This document shows, piece after piece, positions 24,393-33,424 of a stretch of 37,742 nt of DNA. Within the stretch, counting starts at the first letter, position 1; every line of letters starts with the position of its first letter. The DNA lies in assembly GCF_024160875.1 (NCBI RefSeq), contig NZ_JAIULA010000026.1, positions 1-37,742 on the forward strand. The letters are read 5' to 3'. The position numbers and the translations under genes were made by a program. The notes beneath the pieces were generated by a model. That model had not been told where the DNA came from. It worked only from the letters and a program-made list of their open reading frames with translations, and did no database searches. Origin of the DNA: Ligilactobacillus ubinensis. Its GTDB lineage: Bacteria > Bacillota > Bacilli > Lactobacillales > Lactobacillaceae.

Positions 24393-24884
24393 TTAATTAT
24401 TAGAAATTAAAGTTTTGATCCGTTTAGTCGTTTGGGTATTGTTTTTCTCCATTGTTATAGGAGCATTTGCATAGTAGTGATTCCCTTTTTTTGACAAAAT
24501 AAAAATATAACTCTTGCCAACTAGCGGGATACTATCATTTTTATACAAAACGTAGCTACCAGTTTTTTTATTACGGTATCCAGCTCGATAAAGTACTAAA
24601 TTATTTTGGTTAGTAGCCCCCTTTAATACTTGTGTAACATAAACTTTATAAGCGGTATACATGGTATTATGATATTTAATTTGTTTAGCTGTTTGCTGTT
24701 TTACTTTAGCAATACAGATAAGTTGAGCTTGAGAAATGGCTTGACGTTGTGAAATCCTGGGTGCAGTCAAGTAAGATGTCTGTGGACGACTTTTTTTATA
24801 GAGAGAAAATCCAAGTGCCACAACAGAAAAAGTAAGGATCAGAATTAATAGGATTAACAAATATTTTTTTTTAATTTTTAACAT
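24393..24884 (-). CDS. Signal-anchored extracellular protein of unknown function
   Basis: 163 aa. A basic N terminus and a hydrophobic stretch (about residues 8-28) form a signal anchor; the rest is an extracellular, Lys-rich domain. The pattern 'AQLICIAKVKQ...YTAYKVYVTQVLKGA...LVLYRAGY...VGKSYIFILSKKGNHYYA' matches a widespread, uncharacterised secreted Firmicutes protein type with a small beta-rich fold. It is downstream of the amidase by 14 bases with its own GGAGG site, so it is likely co-expressed with a wall hydrolase. A wall-related role is inferred only from that. Confidence 0.75.
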   Translation of the reverse strand: MLKIKKKYLLILLILILTFSVVALGFSLYKKSRPQTSYLTAPRISQRQAISQAQLICIAKVKQQTAKQIKYHNTMYTAYKVYVTQVLKGATNQNNLVLYRAGYRNKKTGSYVLYKNDSIPLVGKSYIFILSKKGNHYYANAPITMEKNNTQTTKRIKTLISNN

Positions 24885-24898
24885 TAAATAGCCTCCAT

Positions 24899-25783
24899 TT
24901 ATTTTTTGGCAGCAAAGTATTTGCTTAATCCGGTTACTATATCACTGGTTGCACTATTACGGTAACTAGTAGATGTAATTGAAGCAAAGTCTTGACTAGA
25001 ATTAATATAACCTAGTTCAAGTAAAACAGCGGGGACAGTATTATCGCGTAAAACTAAGAAATTACCAAAGTCAGTTCCACGATTGGTTAGACCCAAAGAA
25101 TTAAATTGATTACTGATATAGTATGCAAGGCTGGTTGATATTTTCTTATGATAATAGTAAGTAGTAACACCAGTTGCTTCATTTGGAGTTGGAGAAGAAT
25201 CAAAATGAATACTAATAAAAGCATCGGCATGCACCTTCTTTGCTAAGGCGGGACGAGCATTGAGGGTAACATAGGTATCAGTTTTTCTGGTTAGATAAAC
25301 TTTTGTTCCCTTGGCACGTAGTTTACGTGCTAATTCTTTGATATATTTTAAAGTGTATGTTTTTTCTTCTTTACCACTATTGGATAATGCACCTGAGTCA
25401 TTACCACCATGTCCTGGGTCTAAGACAATTGTTGCATCACTTAGATCAGTGATTTTTTTTATTTTTTTAGTTCCAAGAGCCCAGTCAGCAACCCAACCAA
25501 TCTTTCCTTGTGATGTAGCAACTTTATACCAGTGGTATTGAGTTTTCAAAACGGTTAATCGGGTACCTTTTTTAAGGGTAGCTACTTTTTTATATTCAAC
25601 CCCTGGTCCTGTTTTTAGTGTTGTACTTGTAGTATGTATTTCAACCTGGTTAAAATAGCTAAAGCTTCGATAAAGAAAAACACCAATTACTAGAGCACTA
25701 AGCAAAAATAAAATAAGTTTGTTATATGAAAAACCTGTTTGTTTGGATGAATGTCGTGCTTGTCTACTATTTATTTTTTTCAT
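24899..25783 (-). CDS. N-acetylmuramoyl-L-alanine amidase with SH3b domain
   Basis: 294 aa. An N-terminal signal anchor (about residues 21-43), an SH3b domain (about 48-105, 'TLKTGPGVEYKKVATLKKGTRLTVL') and an Amidase_3 domain (about 117-290). The zinc ligands are present: His in 'VLDPGHGGNDSGA', Glu in 'GKEEKT' and His in 'FISIHFDSS'. The catalytic Glu is in 'VPAVLLELGYI'. It cleaves the MurNAc-L-Ala bond of peptidoglycan, probably in cell separation or turnover. It stays membrane-tethered if the anchor is not cleaved. It lies upstream of and divergent from hisS-aspS, with a long intergenic region carrying the T-box. Confidence 0.93.
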   Translation of the reverse strand: MKKINSRQARHSSKQTGFSYNKLILFLLSALVIGVFLYRSFSYFNQVEIHTTSTTLKTGPGVEYKKVATLKKGTRLTVLKTQYHWYKVATSQGKIGWVADWALGTKKIKKITDLSDATIVLDPGHGGNDSGALSNSGKEEKTYTLKYIKELARKLRAKGTKVYLTRKTDTYVTLNARPALAKKVHADAFISIHFDSSPTPNEATGVTTYYYHKKISTSLAYYISNQFNSLGLTNRGTDFGNFLVLRDNTVPAVLLELGYINSSQDFASITSTSYRNSATSDIVTGLSKYFAAKK

Positions 25784-25895
25784 TCTAAACTCCTATAAGC
25801 AATAAATTATAAGCAAGCTTGTTTTTGCGATTAAATGCAAGTAACAAAGTTTGTCTGTAAAGATAAATTGTCAACTATTAATTGCTCTAGAAACA

Positions 25896-25924
25896 ATTAT
25901 AACAAAGATTTGAATATATGCTAA
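25896..25924 (-). promoter_or_regulatory. Candidate promoter of the amidase operon
   Basis: Read leftward: -35 TTAGCA (25919-25924), 17-bp spacer, perfect -10 TATAAT (25896-25901), giving a leader of about 105 bases. A second TATAAT nearer the gene (25806-25811) lacks a convincing -35. The stretch from here to 26065 is AT-rich and shows nothing else. Confidence 0.4.
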
Positions 25925-26065
25925 ATTAAAATGATAGGTTTAAATAACTTTAAAGATCAATAATTAATTTGTAAGGAATAGTAGAAGAAAGTTTGACAAG
26001 ATAATTACTGAAATATTGATGGATAATTATTGAAATGAAGCTCATTTTATTATTTTGGTAAAGCC

Positions 26066-26106
26066 TTGCTTTCAAAGAAACACCGTGCTATTCTATTAAA
26101 TAGAAT
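26066..26106 (+). promoter_or_regulatory. Promoter of hisS-aspS, with a palindrome over the -10
   Basis: -35 TTGCTT (26066-26071), 17-bp spacer, -10 TATTCT (26089-26094). A perfect inverted repeat ATTCTATT-A-AATAGAAT spans 26090-26106, covering the -10 and the predicted start at about 26101. It could be an operator, or a hairpin at the very 5' end if transcription starts earlier. Confidence 0.5.
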
Positions 26107-26311
26107 ATTCAAGCCGGAGAGAAAGAAAATTTACTAAGTACAATCGGTCAAGAGAGCGAACAGAAGCTGTGAAGTTCGTCCGAATTTAAGTAAATTGACA
26201 CTTTTGAGGAGTATGTAAAGCATACCGTGGGAGACGTTATCTCTGATAAGTAATAAATAAAGGTGGTACCGTGCAATTGCGCCCTTGTCGATAAAAAGAC
26301 AAGGGCTTTTT
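26101..26311 (+). promoter_or_regulatory. T-box riboswitch of the hisS-aspS operon
   Basis: T-box sequence AGGTGGTACCGTG at 26261-26273. The intrinsic terminator GCCCTTGTC/GACAAGGGC (26281-26289 with 26298-26306) ends in five T. Stem I has AATTTACT (about 26129-26136) pairing with AGTAAATT (26189-26196), the AGAGAG bulge and the GCTGTGAAG apical element. The specifier region is GACAC at 26197-26201, containing Asp GAC and His CAC overlapping by one base. By comparison with other T-boxes (codon, then A, then a pyrimidine run and GAG) the register favours GAC. Specificity is therefore uncertain: Asp, His or both. Confidence 0.93.
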
Positions 26312-26389
26312 GTATGCTTTACAGTTTTAAATATGAAGGCTTAAGAACAAAGAATGAATAATATTTTATTTATATAGAGGAGGAGCTCC

Positions 26390-27676
26390 ATGAAGTATCA
26401 AAAGCCCAAAGGAACAGCAGACATAATGCCTGATCAATCCAGTAAATGGCAATATGTTGAAGAAACAGCTCGGAAATTATTTGAAAAATATTGTTATCAA
26501 GAAGTTCGGACACCTATTTTTGAAAAGTTTGAGGTGTTTTCACGGACATCAGGGGAAACCTCGGATATTGTAACTAAAGAAATGTATGATTTTTATGACA
26601 AAGGCGATAGGCATATTACACTTAGACCAGAAGGAACAGCAGGCGTTGTTCGTGCCTTTGTTGAAAATAAATTGTATGGACCGGAAATTCAAAAACCCGT
26701 AAAAACATACTATATGGGACCAATGTTTCGCTATGAGCGACCACAATCTGGTAGATTACGTGAATTTCACCAAATTGGGGTTGAAGCCTTTGGAGTAGAT
26801 AATCCTGCATTAGATGTTGAAGTTATGGCAATGGCAATTAATTTATTGAAGCAATTTGGTTTAACCAGTTTAAAGCTAGCAGTAAATACATTAGGAGATG
26901 ATGAGTCTCGTCAAGCTTATCGTCAAGCTTTAGTTGATTATTTAACACCATTTGAAAACGAGTTGTCTGATGATTCAAAAGAACGTTTGAAAAAAAATCC
27001 CTTGCGTATTTTAGATAGCAAAGATAGTAATGATCAAAAAATTGTGGAAAAAGCACCTTCAATATTAGACTATTTAACACCACAAGCACATGCTAGGTTT
27101 GAAACAATAAAAGAGTTATTGTCTGTTTTAGATATTGATTATGTAGTTGATAGCAATATGGTTAGAGGTCTTGATTATTATAATCACACAATTTTTGAAA
27201 TAATGAGTGCAGATGATGCTTTTGGTGGAAAATGGACTACAATATGTGCAGGTGGGCGCTATAATAAACTTGTAAAAGAACTAGGTGGACCTGAAACGCC
27301 AGGAATTGGTTTTGGATTAGGAGTGGAAAGATTACTCTTGGTTATCGAGAACCAAAGCTTGCCAATCGCAAAGAAACTGGATGTGTATGTTGTTGGTATT
27401 GGTGAGCAAACAAGCACAGAAAGTCTTAAACTAGTGCAGACTTTACGCAACCAAGGTTTTGTAGCAGAACGAGACTATTTAGATCGAAAGCCCAAAGGTC
27501 AGTTTAAGACGGCAAGTAAATTAGCTGCTCAATATACACTGACGATTGGCGAAAGTGAATTAGTAGAAAAAACAGCTAATTTAAAAAATATGCAAACAGG
27601 TACTGAAAAAAAAGTAACATTAGCAGATGTATATCAAGATTTTGCATTACTTATAAATTCGATAACAGAGGAGTAG
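26390..27676 (+). CDS. hisS: Histidyl-tRNA synthetase
   Basis: Class II synthetase, 428 aa, usual length. '[13 protein letters not shown]' at the N terminus, motif 2 '[23 protein letters not shown]', the His-specific motifs '[14 protein letters not shown]' and '[12 protein letters not shown]', motif 3 '[11 protein letters not shown]', and a C-terminal anticodon-binding domain (about 330-428). GAGGAGG lies before the ATG. It is the first gene of the T-box-controlled hisS-aspS operon; aspS follows after five bases. Confidence 0.98.
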   Translation: MKYQKPKGTADIMPDQSSKWQYVEETARKLFEKYCYQEVRTPIFEKFEVFSRTSGETSDIVTKEMYDFYDKGDRHITLRPEGTAGVVRAFVENKLYGPEIQKPVKTYYMGPMFRYERPQSGRLREFHQIGVEAFGVDNPALDVEVMAMAINLLKQFGLTSLKLAVNTLGDDESRQAYRQALVDYLTPFENELSDDSKERLKKNPLRILDSKDSNDQKIVEKAPSILDYLTPQAHARFETIKELLSVLDIDYVVDSNMVRGLDYYNHTIFEIMSADDAFGGKWTTICAGGRYNKLVKELGGPETPGIGFGLGVERLLLVIENQSLPIAKKLDVYVVGIGEQTSTESLKLVQTLRNQGFVAERDYLDRKPKGQFKTASKLAAQYTLTIGESELVEKTANLKNMQTGTEKKVTLADVYQDFALLINSITEE

Positions 27677-27681
27677 GAAAC

Positions 27682-29448
27682 ATGGAACGAACAACTTATT
27701 GTGGTTTAGTAAATGAAAGCTATCTTGAAAAAGAAGTAGTTTTAAAAGGTTGGGTTCAAAAACGTAGAGATTTGGGTAATTTAATTTTTATTGATTTACG
27801 CGATCGAGAAGGAATTGTGCAACTTGTATTTAGTCAAGAGATTGGTGAACAAGCATTACATGTGGCTGAAGAGTTACGAACAGAATTTGTCGTTGAAATA
27901 AAAGGTAAAGTTCGATCTCGAAAAGACGATGCGATAAATCCAAAGATGAAAACGGGTAAAGTTGAAGTTGAAGTTCATGAAATTAATGTATTAAATAAAG
28001 CAAAAACAACACCTTTTTATATTGAAGATGATATTAATGTGTCAGATGATTTGCGTTTGAAATATCGATATTTAGATTTACGTCGTCCTGAAATGCAAAA
28101 TGCCTTAATTATTAGAAGTAAAATTACTCAAGCTGTACATCGTTATTTAGATGATAATAAATTCATTAATATAGAAACTCCATACTTAACTCGTTCAACT
28201 CCAGAAGGAGCACGTGATTATTTGGTTCCTTCACGTGTCTATCCAGGACATTTCTATGCATTACCACAATCTCCGCAGTTATTTAAACAATTATTAATGG
28301 GGGCAGGCTTTGATCGTTACTATCAAGTTGCAAGATGTTTCCGTGATGAAGATTTAAGGGGTGATCGCCAGCCTGAATTTACGCAAATAGATTTAGAAGT
28401 TTCTTTTATGACAGCTAAAGAGATTCAAACAATGACAGAAGGATTGTTAAAAGCCGTAATGAAAATGGCTTTAAATGTTGAAATTAAGACACCAATTAAG
28501 CGAATAACTTGGAATGAAGCAATGGATCGTTTTGGCTCAGATAAACCCGATATTCGTTTTGGAATGGAATTGAAAGATATGGCAGCAGCTGTCGCAAAGA
28601 TGGGCTTTAAAGTTTTCGATCAAACTTTAGAAAATGGTGGTCAAGTTAAGGCTATCGTTGTTCCAGGTGGAACTGAAAAATATTCACGTAAGCAAATTGA
28701 AGCAAAACAGGAATATATTAAACGCTTTGGAGCTAAGGGTTTGGCATGGGTTAAAGTTACGTCTGAAGGTTTTAGTGGCCCGATTGCTAAGTTCTTTGAT
28801 GAAGAACATGTAACAACAGTTAAAGAAATAGCAGGAGCTAAAGTTGGGGATTTAATTTTGTTTGTTGCTGATACACGTAAGGTGGTAGCTGATTCATTAG
28901 GTTATTTGCGTGTTGCTTTTGCTAAAGAATTAAATATAATCGATGAAAATGAATTTGCTTTTGTGTGGGTTGTTGATTGGCCATTATTTGAATATAGCGA
29001 AGAATTCCATCGGTATATTGCAGCTCATCACCCATTTACAATGCCAAATGAAGAAGATGTTGAATTACTTGAAACTGAACCGCATAAAGCACATGCACAA
29101 AGTTATGATATTGTGTTGAATGGTTATGAGCTGGGTGGAGGCTCAATCCGTATTCACCAAAGAGATATTCAAGAAAAAATGTTTAAAGCATTAGGGTTTA
29201 CTAAAGAAAGTGCTGAAAAACAGTTTGGTTGGTTCATGGATGCCCTTGATTTTGGTTTCCCACCACATGGTGGATTAGCATTGGGATTAGATCGTTTTGC
29301 AATGTTATTAGCTAAGAAAGATAATATTCGTGAAGTAATCGCATTCCCTAAAAATTCAAAGGCTTCTGAACCACTTACAAATGCACCATCTAAAGTTGCA
29401 ACTAAGCAATTAGATGAGTTAGGTTTAGAGATAGAAGAAACAAACTAA
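27682..29448 (+). CDS. aspS: Aspartyl-tRNA synthetase
   Basis: 588 aa, bacterial-type AspRS. An N-terminal OB-fold anticodon domain (about 1-105, '[24 protein letters not shown]'), the class II core with '[21 protein letters not shown]', motif 2 '[20 protein letters not shown]', the GAD insertion domain (about 280-420) and motif 3 '[15 protein letters not shown]'. Asparaginyl-tRNA synthetase or GatCAB is not visible here, so whether it is discriminating cannot be concluded from context. It shares the hisS transcript and T-box. Confidence 0.98.
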   Translation: MERTTYCGLVNESYLEKEVVLKGWVQKRRDLGNLIFIDLRDREGIVQLVFSQEIGEQALHVAEELRTEFVVEIKGKVRSRKDDAINPKMKTGKVEVEVHEINVLNKAKTTPFYIEDDINVSDDLRLKYRYLDLRRPEMQNALIIRSKITQAVHRYLDDNKFINIETPYLTRSTPEGARDYLVPSRVYPGHFYALPQSPQLFKQLLMGAGFDRYYQVARCFRDEDLRGDRQPEFTQIDLEVSFMTAKEIQTMTEGLLKAVMKMALNVEIKTPIKRITWNEAMDRFGSDKPDIRFGMELKDMAAAVAKMGFKVFDQTLENGGQVKAIVVPGGTEKYSRKQIEAKQEYIKRFGAKGLAWVKVTSEGFSGPIAKFFDEEHVTTVKEIAGAKVGDLILFVADTRKVVADSLGYLRVAFAKELNIIDENEFAFVWVVDWPLFEYSEEFHRYIAAHHPFTMPNEEDVELLETEPHKAHAQSYDIVLNGYELGGGSIRIHQRDIQEKMFKALGFTKESAEKQFGWFMDALDFGFPPHGGLALGLDRFAMLLAKKDNIREVIAFPKNSKASEPLTNAPSKVATKQLDELGLEIEETN

Positions 29449-29469
29449 TGTAGCTGTAGAAGAAAAAAG

Positions 29470-29532
29470 ATAAATAAACCAACGGAATAATGAAAAGTTA
29501 AGTGTTTCATTGTTTTCTGTTGGTTTATTTAT
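29470..29532 (+). terminator. Nested terminator after aspS
   Basis: AAATAAACCAAC (29472-29483) pairs with GTTGGTTTATTT (29519-29530), extended by A/T pairs. Inside, AATGAAA (29489-29495) pairs with TTTCATT (29505-29511). The 3' side is T-rich only within the stem, so ending may rely on the stem end. Confidence 0.75.
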
Positions 29533-29547
29533 TATCAGAAGATATAC

Positions 29548-29576
29548 AAGACAATGAAAAAAGAATATTGTATAAT
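29548..29576 (+). promoter_or_regulatory. Promoter of msrA-yitT-tagF-like
   Basis: -35 AAGACA (29548-29553), 17-bp spacer, perfect -10 TATAAT (29571-29576), 33 bases before the msrA ATG. Confidence 0.6.
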
Positions 29577-29609
29577 GTGGTATACAAGTGGAGATAAGGG
29601 GGAATTACG

Positions 29610-30137
29610 ATGAGTAATCGGGAAGAAACAGCAGTTTTTGCAGGTGGATGTTTTTGGTGTATGGTTCAACCATTCGATGAAAAACCAGGAATTATATCTG
29701 TACGCTCTGGTTATACGGGCGGACATGTTCCTAATCCAACTTATGAGCAAGTTTGTTCACATACAACAGGGCATACAGAAGCAGTTAAAATCGTTTTTAA
29801 TCCAGCAGTTATTTCGTATGCTGAGCTAGTTCAAATATATTGGCATCAAACTGATCCAACTGATGCCATGGGTCAATTTCAAGATAGAGGAGATAATTAT
29901 CGACCAGTAATTTTTGTTAATGGACCAGAGCAAAGAAAAATAGCAGAAGAATCTAAGCGGAAATTAGAAAAAAGCGGTGAATTTAATCAACCAATAGTGA
30001 CCTCAATTGAAGATATAGCACCCTTTTATGAAGCTGAAGAGTATCATCAGGAATTTTATAAAAAAGATTCTGCACGTTATGAAATGGAAGAAAATCAAGG
30101 ACGTAATCAGTTTAAAAAGAAGCACTGGGAGAAATAA
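29610..30137 (+). CDS. msrA: Peptide methionine-S-sulfoxide reductase MsrA
   Basis: 175 aa. The catalytic motif GCFWC is at residues 13-17 ('[13 protein letters not shown]'), followed by '[30 protein letters not shown]' and '[25 protein letters not shown]', all family signatures. It reduces the S form of methionine sulfoxide in proteins. No further Cys lies near the C terminus, so recycling may use the Cys within the motif region or thioredoxin directly. Ribosome site AAGGGGG. The stop is two bases from the next start, so it is coupled to the YitT gene. Confidence 0.97.
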   Translation: MSNREETAVFAGGCFWCMVQPFDEKPGIISVRSGYTGGHVPNPTYEQVCSHTTGHTEAVKIVFNPAVISYAELVQIYWHQTDPTDAMGQFQDRGDNYRPVIFVNGPEQRKIAEESKRKLEKSGEFNQPIVTSIEDIAPFYEAEEYHQEFYKKDSARYEMEENQGRNQFKKKHWEK

Positions 30138-30139
30138 TA

Positions 30140-31012
30140 ATGAATGAACTACAAAAAATATGGAAACGTCATATTTATGTAATGCGTGCGTCAACAGCTT
30201 TTATTTATGGTATATTAGTGTCGATTGCAATGAATTTTTTTTGGACGCCAGGTCACATATATTCATCAGGAATAACGGGGCTAGCTCAGTTGATTACAAC
30301 ATTAACTAAACACACTATTTTTCCAATGAGTACAGCTGCAATGCTAATTATTTTAAATGTACCTTTGTTTATTGTAGCGTGGTTTCAGATAAGTCATCGA
30401 TTTACTATTTTTACAATTATGGCTGTTTTTAGTTCAAGTATAATGATTAAGTTATTAACACCACTTACATTAACAACTGATCCGATTATTTGTGCAATTT
30501 TTGGTGCAGCAATCAATGGTTTTGGCACAGGGTTAGCGTTAAAAAACGGAATTTCAACCGGTGGATTGGATATTTTAGGGTTAACCTTAAGAAAAAGGAC
30601 GGGAAAAAGTATTGGTACAATAAATATTACTTTTAACTTTTTTATTGTTCTTGCAGCTGGCCTTGTTTATGGCTGGCCGTATGCTTTTTATTCCGCATTA
30701 GGTCTGTTGGTTAATGCAAAAGTTATGGATATGGTATATACACGTCAACAAAAGATGCAAGTGATGATTGTGACAACTAAACCTAAAAGTGTTATTGACT
30801 GTGTTCAAAATCATATTAATCATGGAATTACAATTATCCATGGTGCGGAGGGTGCATATATGCATGTTGAAAAAACAGTTTTATTTACTGTTATCTCACG
30901 CTATGAATTAGCAGAGTTGCGTGCAGCAATGCGTGAATCTGATCCAAAAGCATTTGTAAGTATTTCAGATAATGTGCATATTATGGGACATTTTGAAGAA
31001 CCATCAATTTAA
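30140..31012 (+). CDS. YitT-family membrane protein
   Basis: 290 aa. Five or six membrane segments in the first 200 residues, with 'GISTGGLDILGLTLRKRTGKSIGTINITFN' typical of the YitT (DUF161) family, then a soluble DUF2179 domain (about 210-285, 'GITIIHGAEGAYMHVEKTVLFTVI'). The function is unproven; family members are thought to be transporters or ligand-sensing membrane proteins. It follows msrA almost without gap and precedes a teichoic-acid-type transferase by 10 bases. Confidence 0.92.
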   Translation: MNELQKIWKRHIYVMRASTAFIYGILVSIAMNFFWTPGHIYSSGITGLAQLITTLTKHTIFPMSTAAMLIILNVPLFIVAWFQISHRFTIFTIMAVFSSSIMIKLLTPLTLTTDPIICAIFGAAINGFGTGLALKNGISTGGLDILGLTLRKRTGKSIGTINITFNFFIVLAAGLVYGWPYAFYSALGLLVNAKVMDMVYTRQQKMQVMIVTTKPKSVIDCVQNHINHGITIIHGAEGAYMHVEKTVLFTVISRYELAELRAAMRESDPKAFVSISDNVHIMGHFEEPSI

Positions 31013-31022
31013 GGTGATTACA

Positions 31023-32183
31023 GTGAAGAAAACAATATATTTAATTATAATAAGCATCATGAGTCGCTTTTTTCAAATACAAAATCCTAAAAAAACGGTT
31101 TATTTGATGAGCTTTGGCAATAATTTAGAGTTTATTAAAGAATTAGCCAAACGAGATAAGGATTTATTAGTTTTGTATCGTTCGAGTTGTAGTAGTGCCG
31201 CTATCTTATTAAAAGAGGCAGGAATAAAAACAATCGTATTTAATGATGATTTTAATTTTGCATTTAAAACCTTACAATATGTTATGAGTGCACGTTTGCT
31301 TTTTTGTGATAACTATTATGCTTTTCTAGCAGGATGTAAGTTCAATCATCATCGGACAAAGGTAATACAGGTTTGGCATGCAAATGGTGCAATAAAGGCT
31401 TTTGGATGGCAAGAGCCACGAACAATGACACGTTCAGTCAGTGACAAGAAACGTTTTCAAAAAGTTTATAATCAATTTGATGAATATATAGTTGCTTCAA
31501 AGACAATGGGAAGTATTTTTTCTAATAGCTATCATGTTGCTGAGAATAAAATGAAAGTTTTAGGCTATCCAAGATCAGATAGATTATTCAATGCTGATTG
31601 GCAAGTTAAAACAACTGCACAGATTATGGAAAAATATCCAATATTCGAAGAAAAAGAAGTAATCTTATATGCACCTACCTATAGAGAAGATGAGTTTGGA
31701 GAGGCTGATTTACAGTTACCAAAGGATTTTATCGACTTTGCAAAGACGTTATCTTCAAAGCAATATTTAATTATTAAATTACATCCGCATCTTAGAAATA
31801 TGGAAAAAATATTAAAAAAGAAAATCAATGTACCGCAAATAGTCTGGGTGGATGATTTTTCGACGGAAGATTTATTATTGATAACAAATCGATTAATTAC
31901 AGATTACTCATCAGTTGCATTTGACTATACGTTGTTGAAAAATGCAGGTCAAATCATTTTTTATTGTTTTGATTTAGATAAGTACGCTCAGCATGAAGGG
32001 CTTCAGTCAGATTGGATAGAGTATTTACCTGGTCCACTTGTTAAGACAGTTCCAGATTTATCTAAGTATATCCAAGAAGAAATCCAGACAAGGACTTTCA
32101 AAGACTTTAACAACAAATGGAATAGTAAAAATGATGGTCATGCAACGAAGCGTGTTTTAGATAATTATTTTAAGAATAAATAA
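31023..32183 (+). CDS. CDP-glycerol glycerophosphotransferase-like protein (TagB/TagF family)
   Basis: 386 aa. C-terminal GT-B-like domain with the family motifs 'IQVWHANGAIKAFG', 'LGYPRSDRLF', 'ILYAPTYR', 'LIIKLHPHLRN' and 'LITDYSSVAFDY'. These enzymes add glycerol- or ribitol-phosphate from the CDP-activated form to wall teichoic acid or related polymers. Which acceptor is used here is unknown, since no other tag/tar genes are in the window. GTG 31023 is chosen because AAGGTGA lies before it; the frame opens further upstream inside yitT. The N terminus (about 1-17) is hydrophobic and may associate with the membrane. Confidence 0.9.
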   Translation: MKKTIYLIIISIMSRFFQIQNPKKTVYLMSFGNNLEFIKELAKRDKDLLVLYRSSCSSAAILLKEAGIKTIVFNDDFNFAFKTLQYVMSARLLFCDNYYAFLAGCKFNHHRTKVIQVWHANGAIKAFGWQEPRTMTRSVSDKKRFQKVYNQFDEYIVASKTMGSIFSNSYHVAENKMKVLGYPRSDRLFNADWQVKTTAQIMEKYPIFEEKEVILYAPTYREDEFGEADLQLPKDFIDFAKTLSSKQYLIIKLHPHLRNMEKILKKKINVPQIVWVDDFSTEDLLLITNRLITDYSSVAFDYTLLKNAGQIIFYCFDLDKYAQHEGLQSDWIEYLPGPLVKTVPDLSKYIQEEIQTRTFKDFNNKWNSKNDGHATKRVLDNYFKNK

Positions 32184-32246
32184 TATTATTATAGACATAT
32201 GTCTCAAAATTTAACAAAAAATATTTAAATTTAATGATAGATATTG

Positions 32247-32252
32247 TATAAT
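32247..32252 (+). promoter_or_regulatory. -10 element of the intergenic small RNA
   Basis: A perfect TATAAT seven bases before the G at 32259 where the structured RNA appears to begin. The best -35, 17 bases upstream, is TTTAAA (four of six). Confidence 0.6.
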
Positions 32253-32258
32253 TAAACT

Positions 32259-32390
32259 GTGGAGGTTAACTAGTATATATTATATTCTCTCGTAAACGCA
32301 ACCTGGTTCTTAGGTGCCTCCGTATACTTATAATGGTCCCCCACATTGCATCAGAAAGCACTCTCCTCTAGGCTTTCTGATGCAATTTTA
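32259..32390 (+). ncRNA. Structured small RNA, about 130 nt, with its own promoter and terminator
   Basis: No ORF or ribosome-site pattern explains this segment, and its sequence is far less AT-rich than the flanks. It starts GTGGAGG, which can pair with CCCCCAC near 32338-32344 or, alternatively, GGAGG with CCTCC (32317-32321). AGTATA/TATACT and ATTATA/TATAAT pairings compete in the middle, suggesting a pseudoknot or two states. It ends in a terminator: a 14-bp stem 32346-32359 with 32372-32385, then TTTT. The 12-base terminator loop is pyrimidine-rich (CTCTCCTCT), complementary to AGAGGAG-type ribosome sites. Overall it recalls 6S-like or 'lacto-usp'-type RNAs of lactic acid bacteria, but identity is not established; SRP RNA, tmRNA and RNase P signatures are absent. 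Confidence 0.65.
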
Positions 32391-32432
32391 AAACCGATAT
32401 AAAGCATGTTATAAGCTCTTTTAATAAATATA

Positions 32433-32441
32433 TGCTACAAT
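32433..32441 (+). promoter_or_regulatory. Extended -10 promoter of nfo
   Basis: TGC followed by TACAAT (32433-32441), an extended -10. No good -35. The predicted start is about 26 bases before the nfo start codon. Confidence 0.4.
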
Positions 32442-32473
32442 AATGATGTAAATATAGCTGAGAGGATGATTTG

Positions 32474-33379
32474 ATGTTACTTGGTTCACATGTTGGTATG
32501 AAGGGAAAAGATATGCTTTTAGGTGCTGCCAAAGAGGCGTATAGTTATAAGTCAACAACATTTATGATTTATACTGGTGCTCCTCAAAATACACGTAGAA
32601 AAGCTATTTCCGAAATGAATATAGAAGCGGGCCATAAATTTATGGCAGAGCATAATCTTACTAATATTGTCGTACACGCTCCCTATATTATAAATTTAGG
32701 TAACACACTTAAACCTGATAAATTTAGTTTTGCAGTTGATTTTTTACGTGCTGAGATTGAGCGGGCAGAGGCATTGGGCGCAACACAAATGACATTACAT
32801 CCAGGAGCTCATGTTGGAGCAGGGGATAAAGCTGCTTTAGCAAATATTGCTAAAGGATTAAATGAAGTGCTTACTCCAGAACAACATATAAAAATTGCAT
32901 TAGAGACAATGGCAGGAAAAGGAACTGAGGTAGGGCGGACTTTTGAACAATTGGCAGAGATAATTGATGGTGTAAATTTGAATGAAAAACTATCAGTGAC
33001 TTTAGATACTTGCCATACAAATGATCAAGGTTATGATATTAAAAATAATTTCGATGGTGTCTTAAATGAATTTGATCACATCCTTGGCTTAGAAAGATTG
33101 CAAGTAATTCATCTCAATGATTCTCAAAATCCACAAGGAAGTCATAAAGATAGGCATGCTAATATAGGCTTTGGAACAATTGGTTTTGATACGTTGAATT
33201 ACATAGCCCATCATCCACAATTAGCCAAAATTTCAAAAATCATGGAAACGCCGTATGTTGGTCCAGATAAAAAAGATAGATACGCACCATATGCTTACGA
33301 GATTGAAATGTTAACCAAGCAGAAATTTGATGAAACATTACTAGAAAAAATCTATACTAATAAAGGTGTTTTAGTATAA
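32474..33379 (+). CDS. nfo: Endonuclease IV (AP endonuclease)
   Basis: 301 aa, TIM-barrel zinc enzyme. Metal-binding motifs are in place: '[11 protein letters not shown]', '[11 protein letters not shown]', '[14 protein letters not shown]', '[14 protein letters not shown]', '[27 protein letters not shown]' and 'IMETPY'. It cuts the backbone 5' to abasic sites in base excision repair. ATG 32474 is preferred (AGAGGATGAT before it); TTG at 32471 is also in frame. Confidence 0.97.
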   Translation: MLLGSHVGMKGKDMLLGAAKEAYSYKSTTFMIYTGAPQNTRRKAISEMNIEAGHKFMAEHNLTNIVVHAPYIINLGNTLKPDKFSFAVDFLRAEIERAEALGATQMTLHPGAHVGAGDKAALANIAKGLNEVLTPEQHIKIALETMAGKGTEVGRTFEQLAEIIDGVNLNEKLSVTLDTCHTNDQGYDIKNNFDGVLNEFDHILGLERLQVIHLNDSQNPQGSHKDRHANIGFGTIGFDTLNYIAHHPQLAKISKIMETPYVGPDKKDRYAPYAYEIEMLTKQKFDETLLEKIYTNKGVLV

Positions 33380-33424
33380 AAAAGATCAGATTGACAATTA
33401 AAATTGTCAATCTGATCTTTTTTT
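33378..33424. terminator. Bidirectional terminator between nfo and pbp1A
   Basis: AGATCAGATTGACAAT pairs perfectly with ATTGTCAATCTGATCT around loop TAAA. It is flanked by A6 on the left and T7 or more on the right, so it works on both strands. It starts at the nfo stop and touches the pbp1A stop. Confidence 0.92.
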
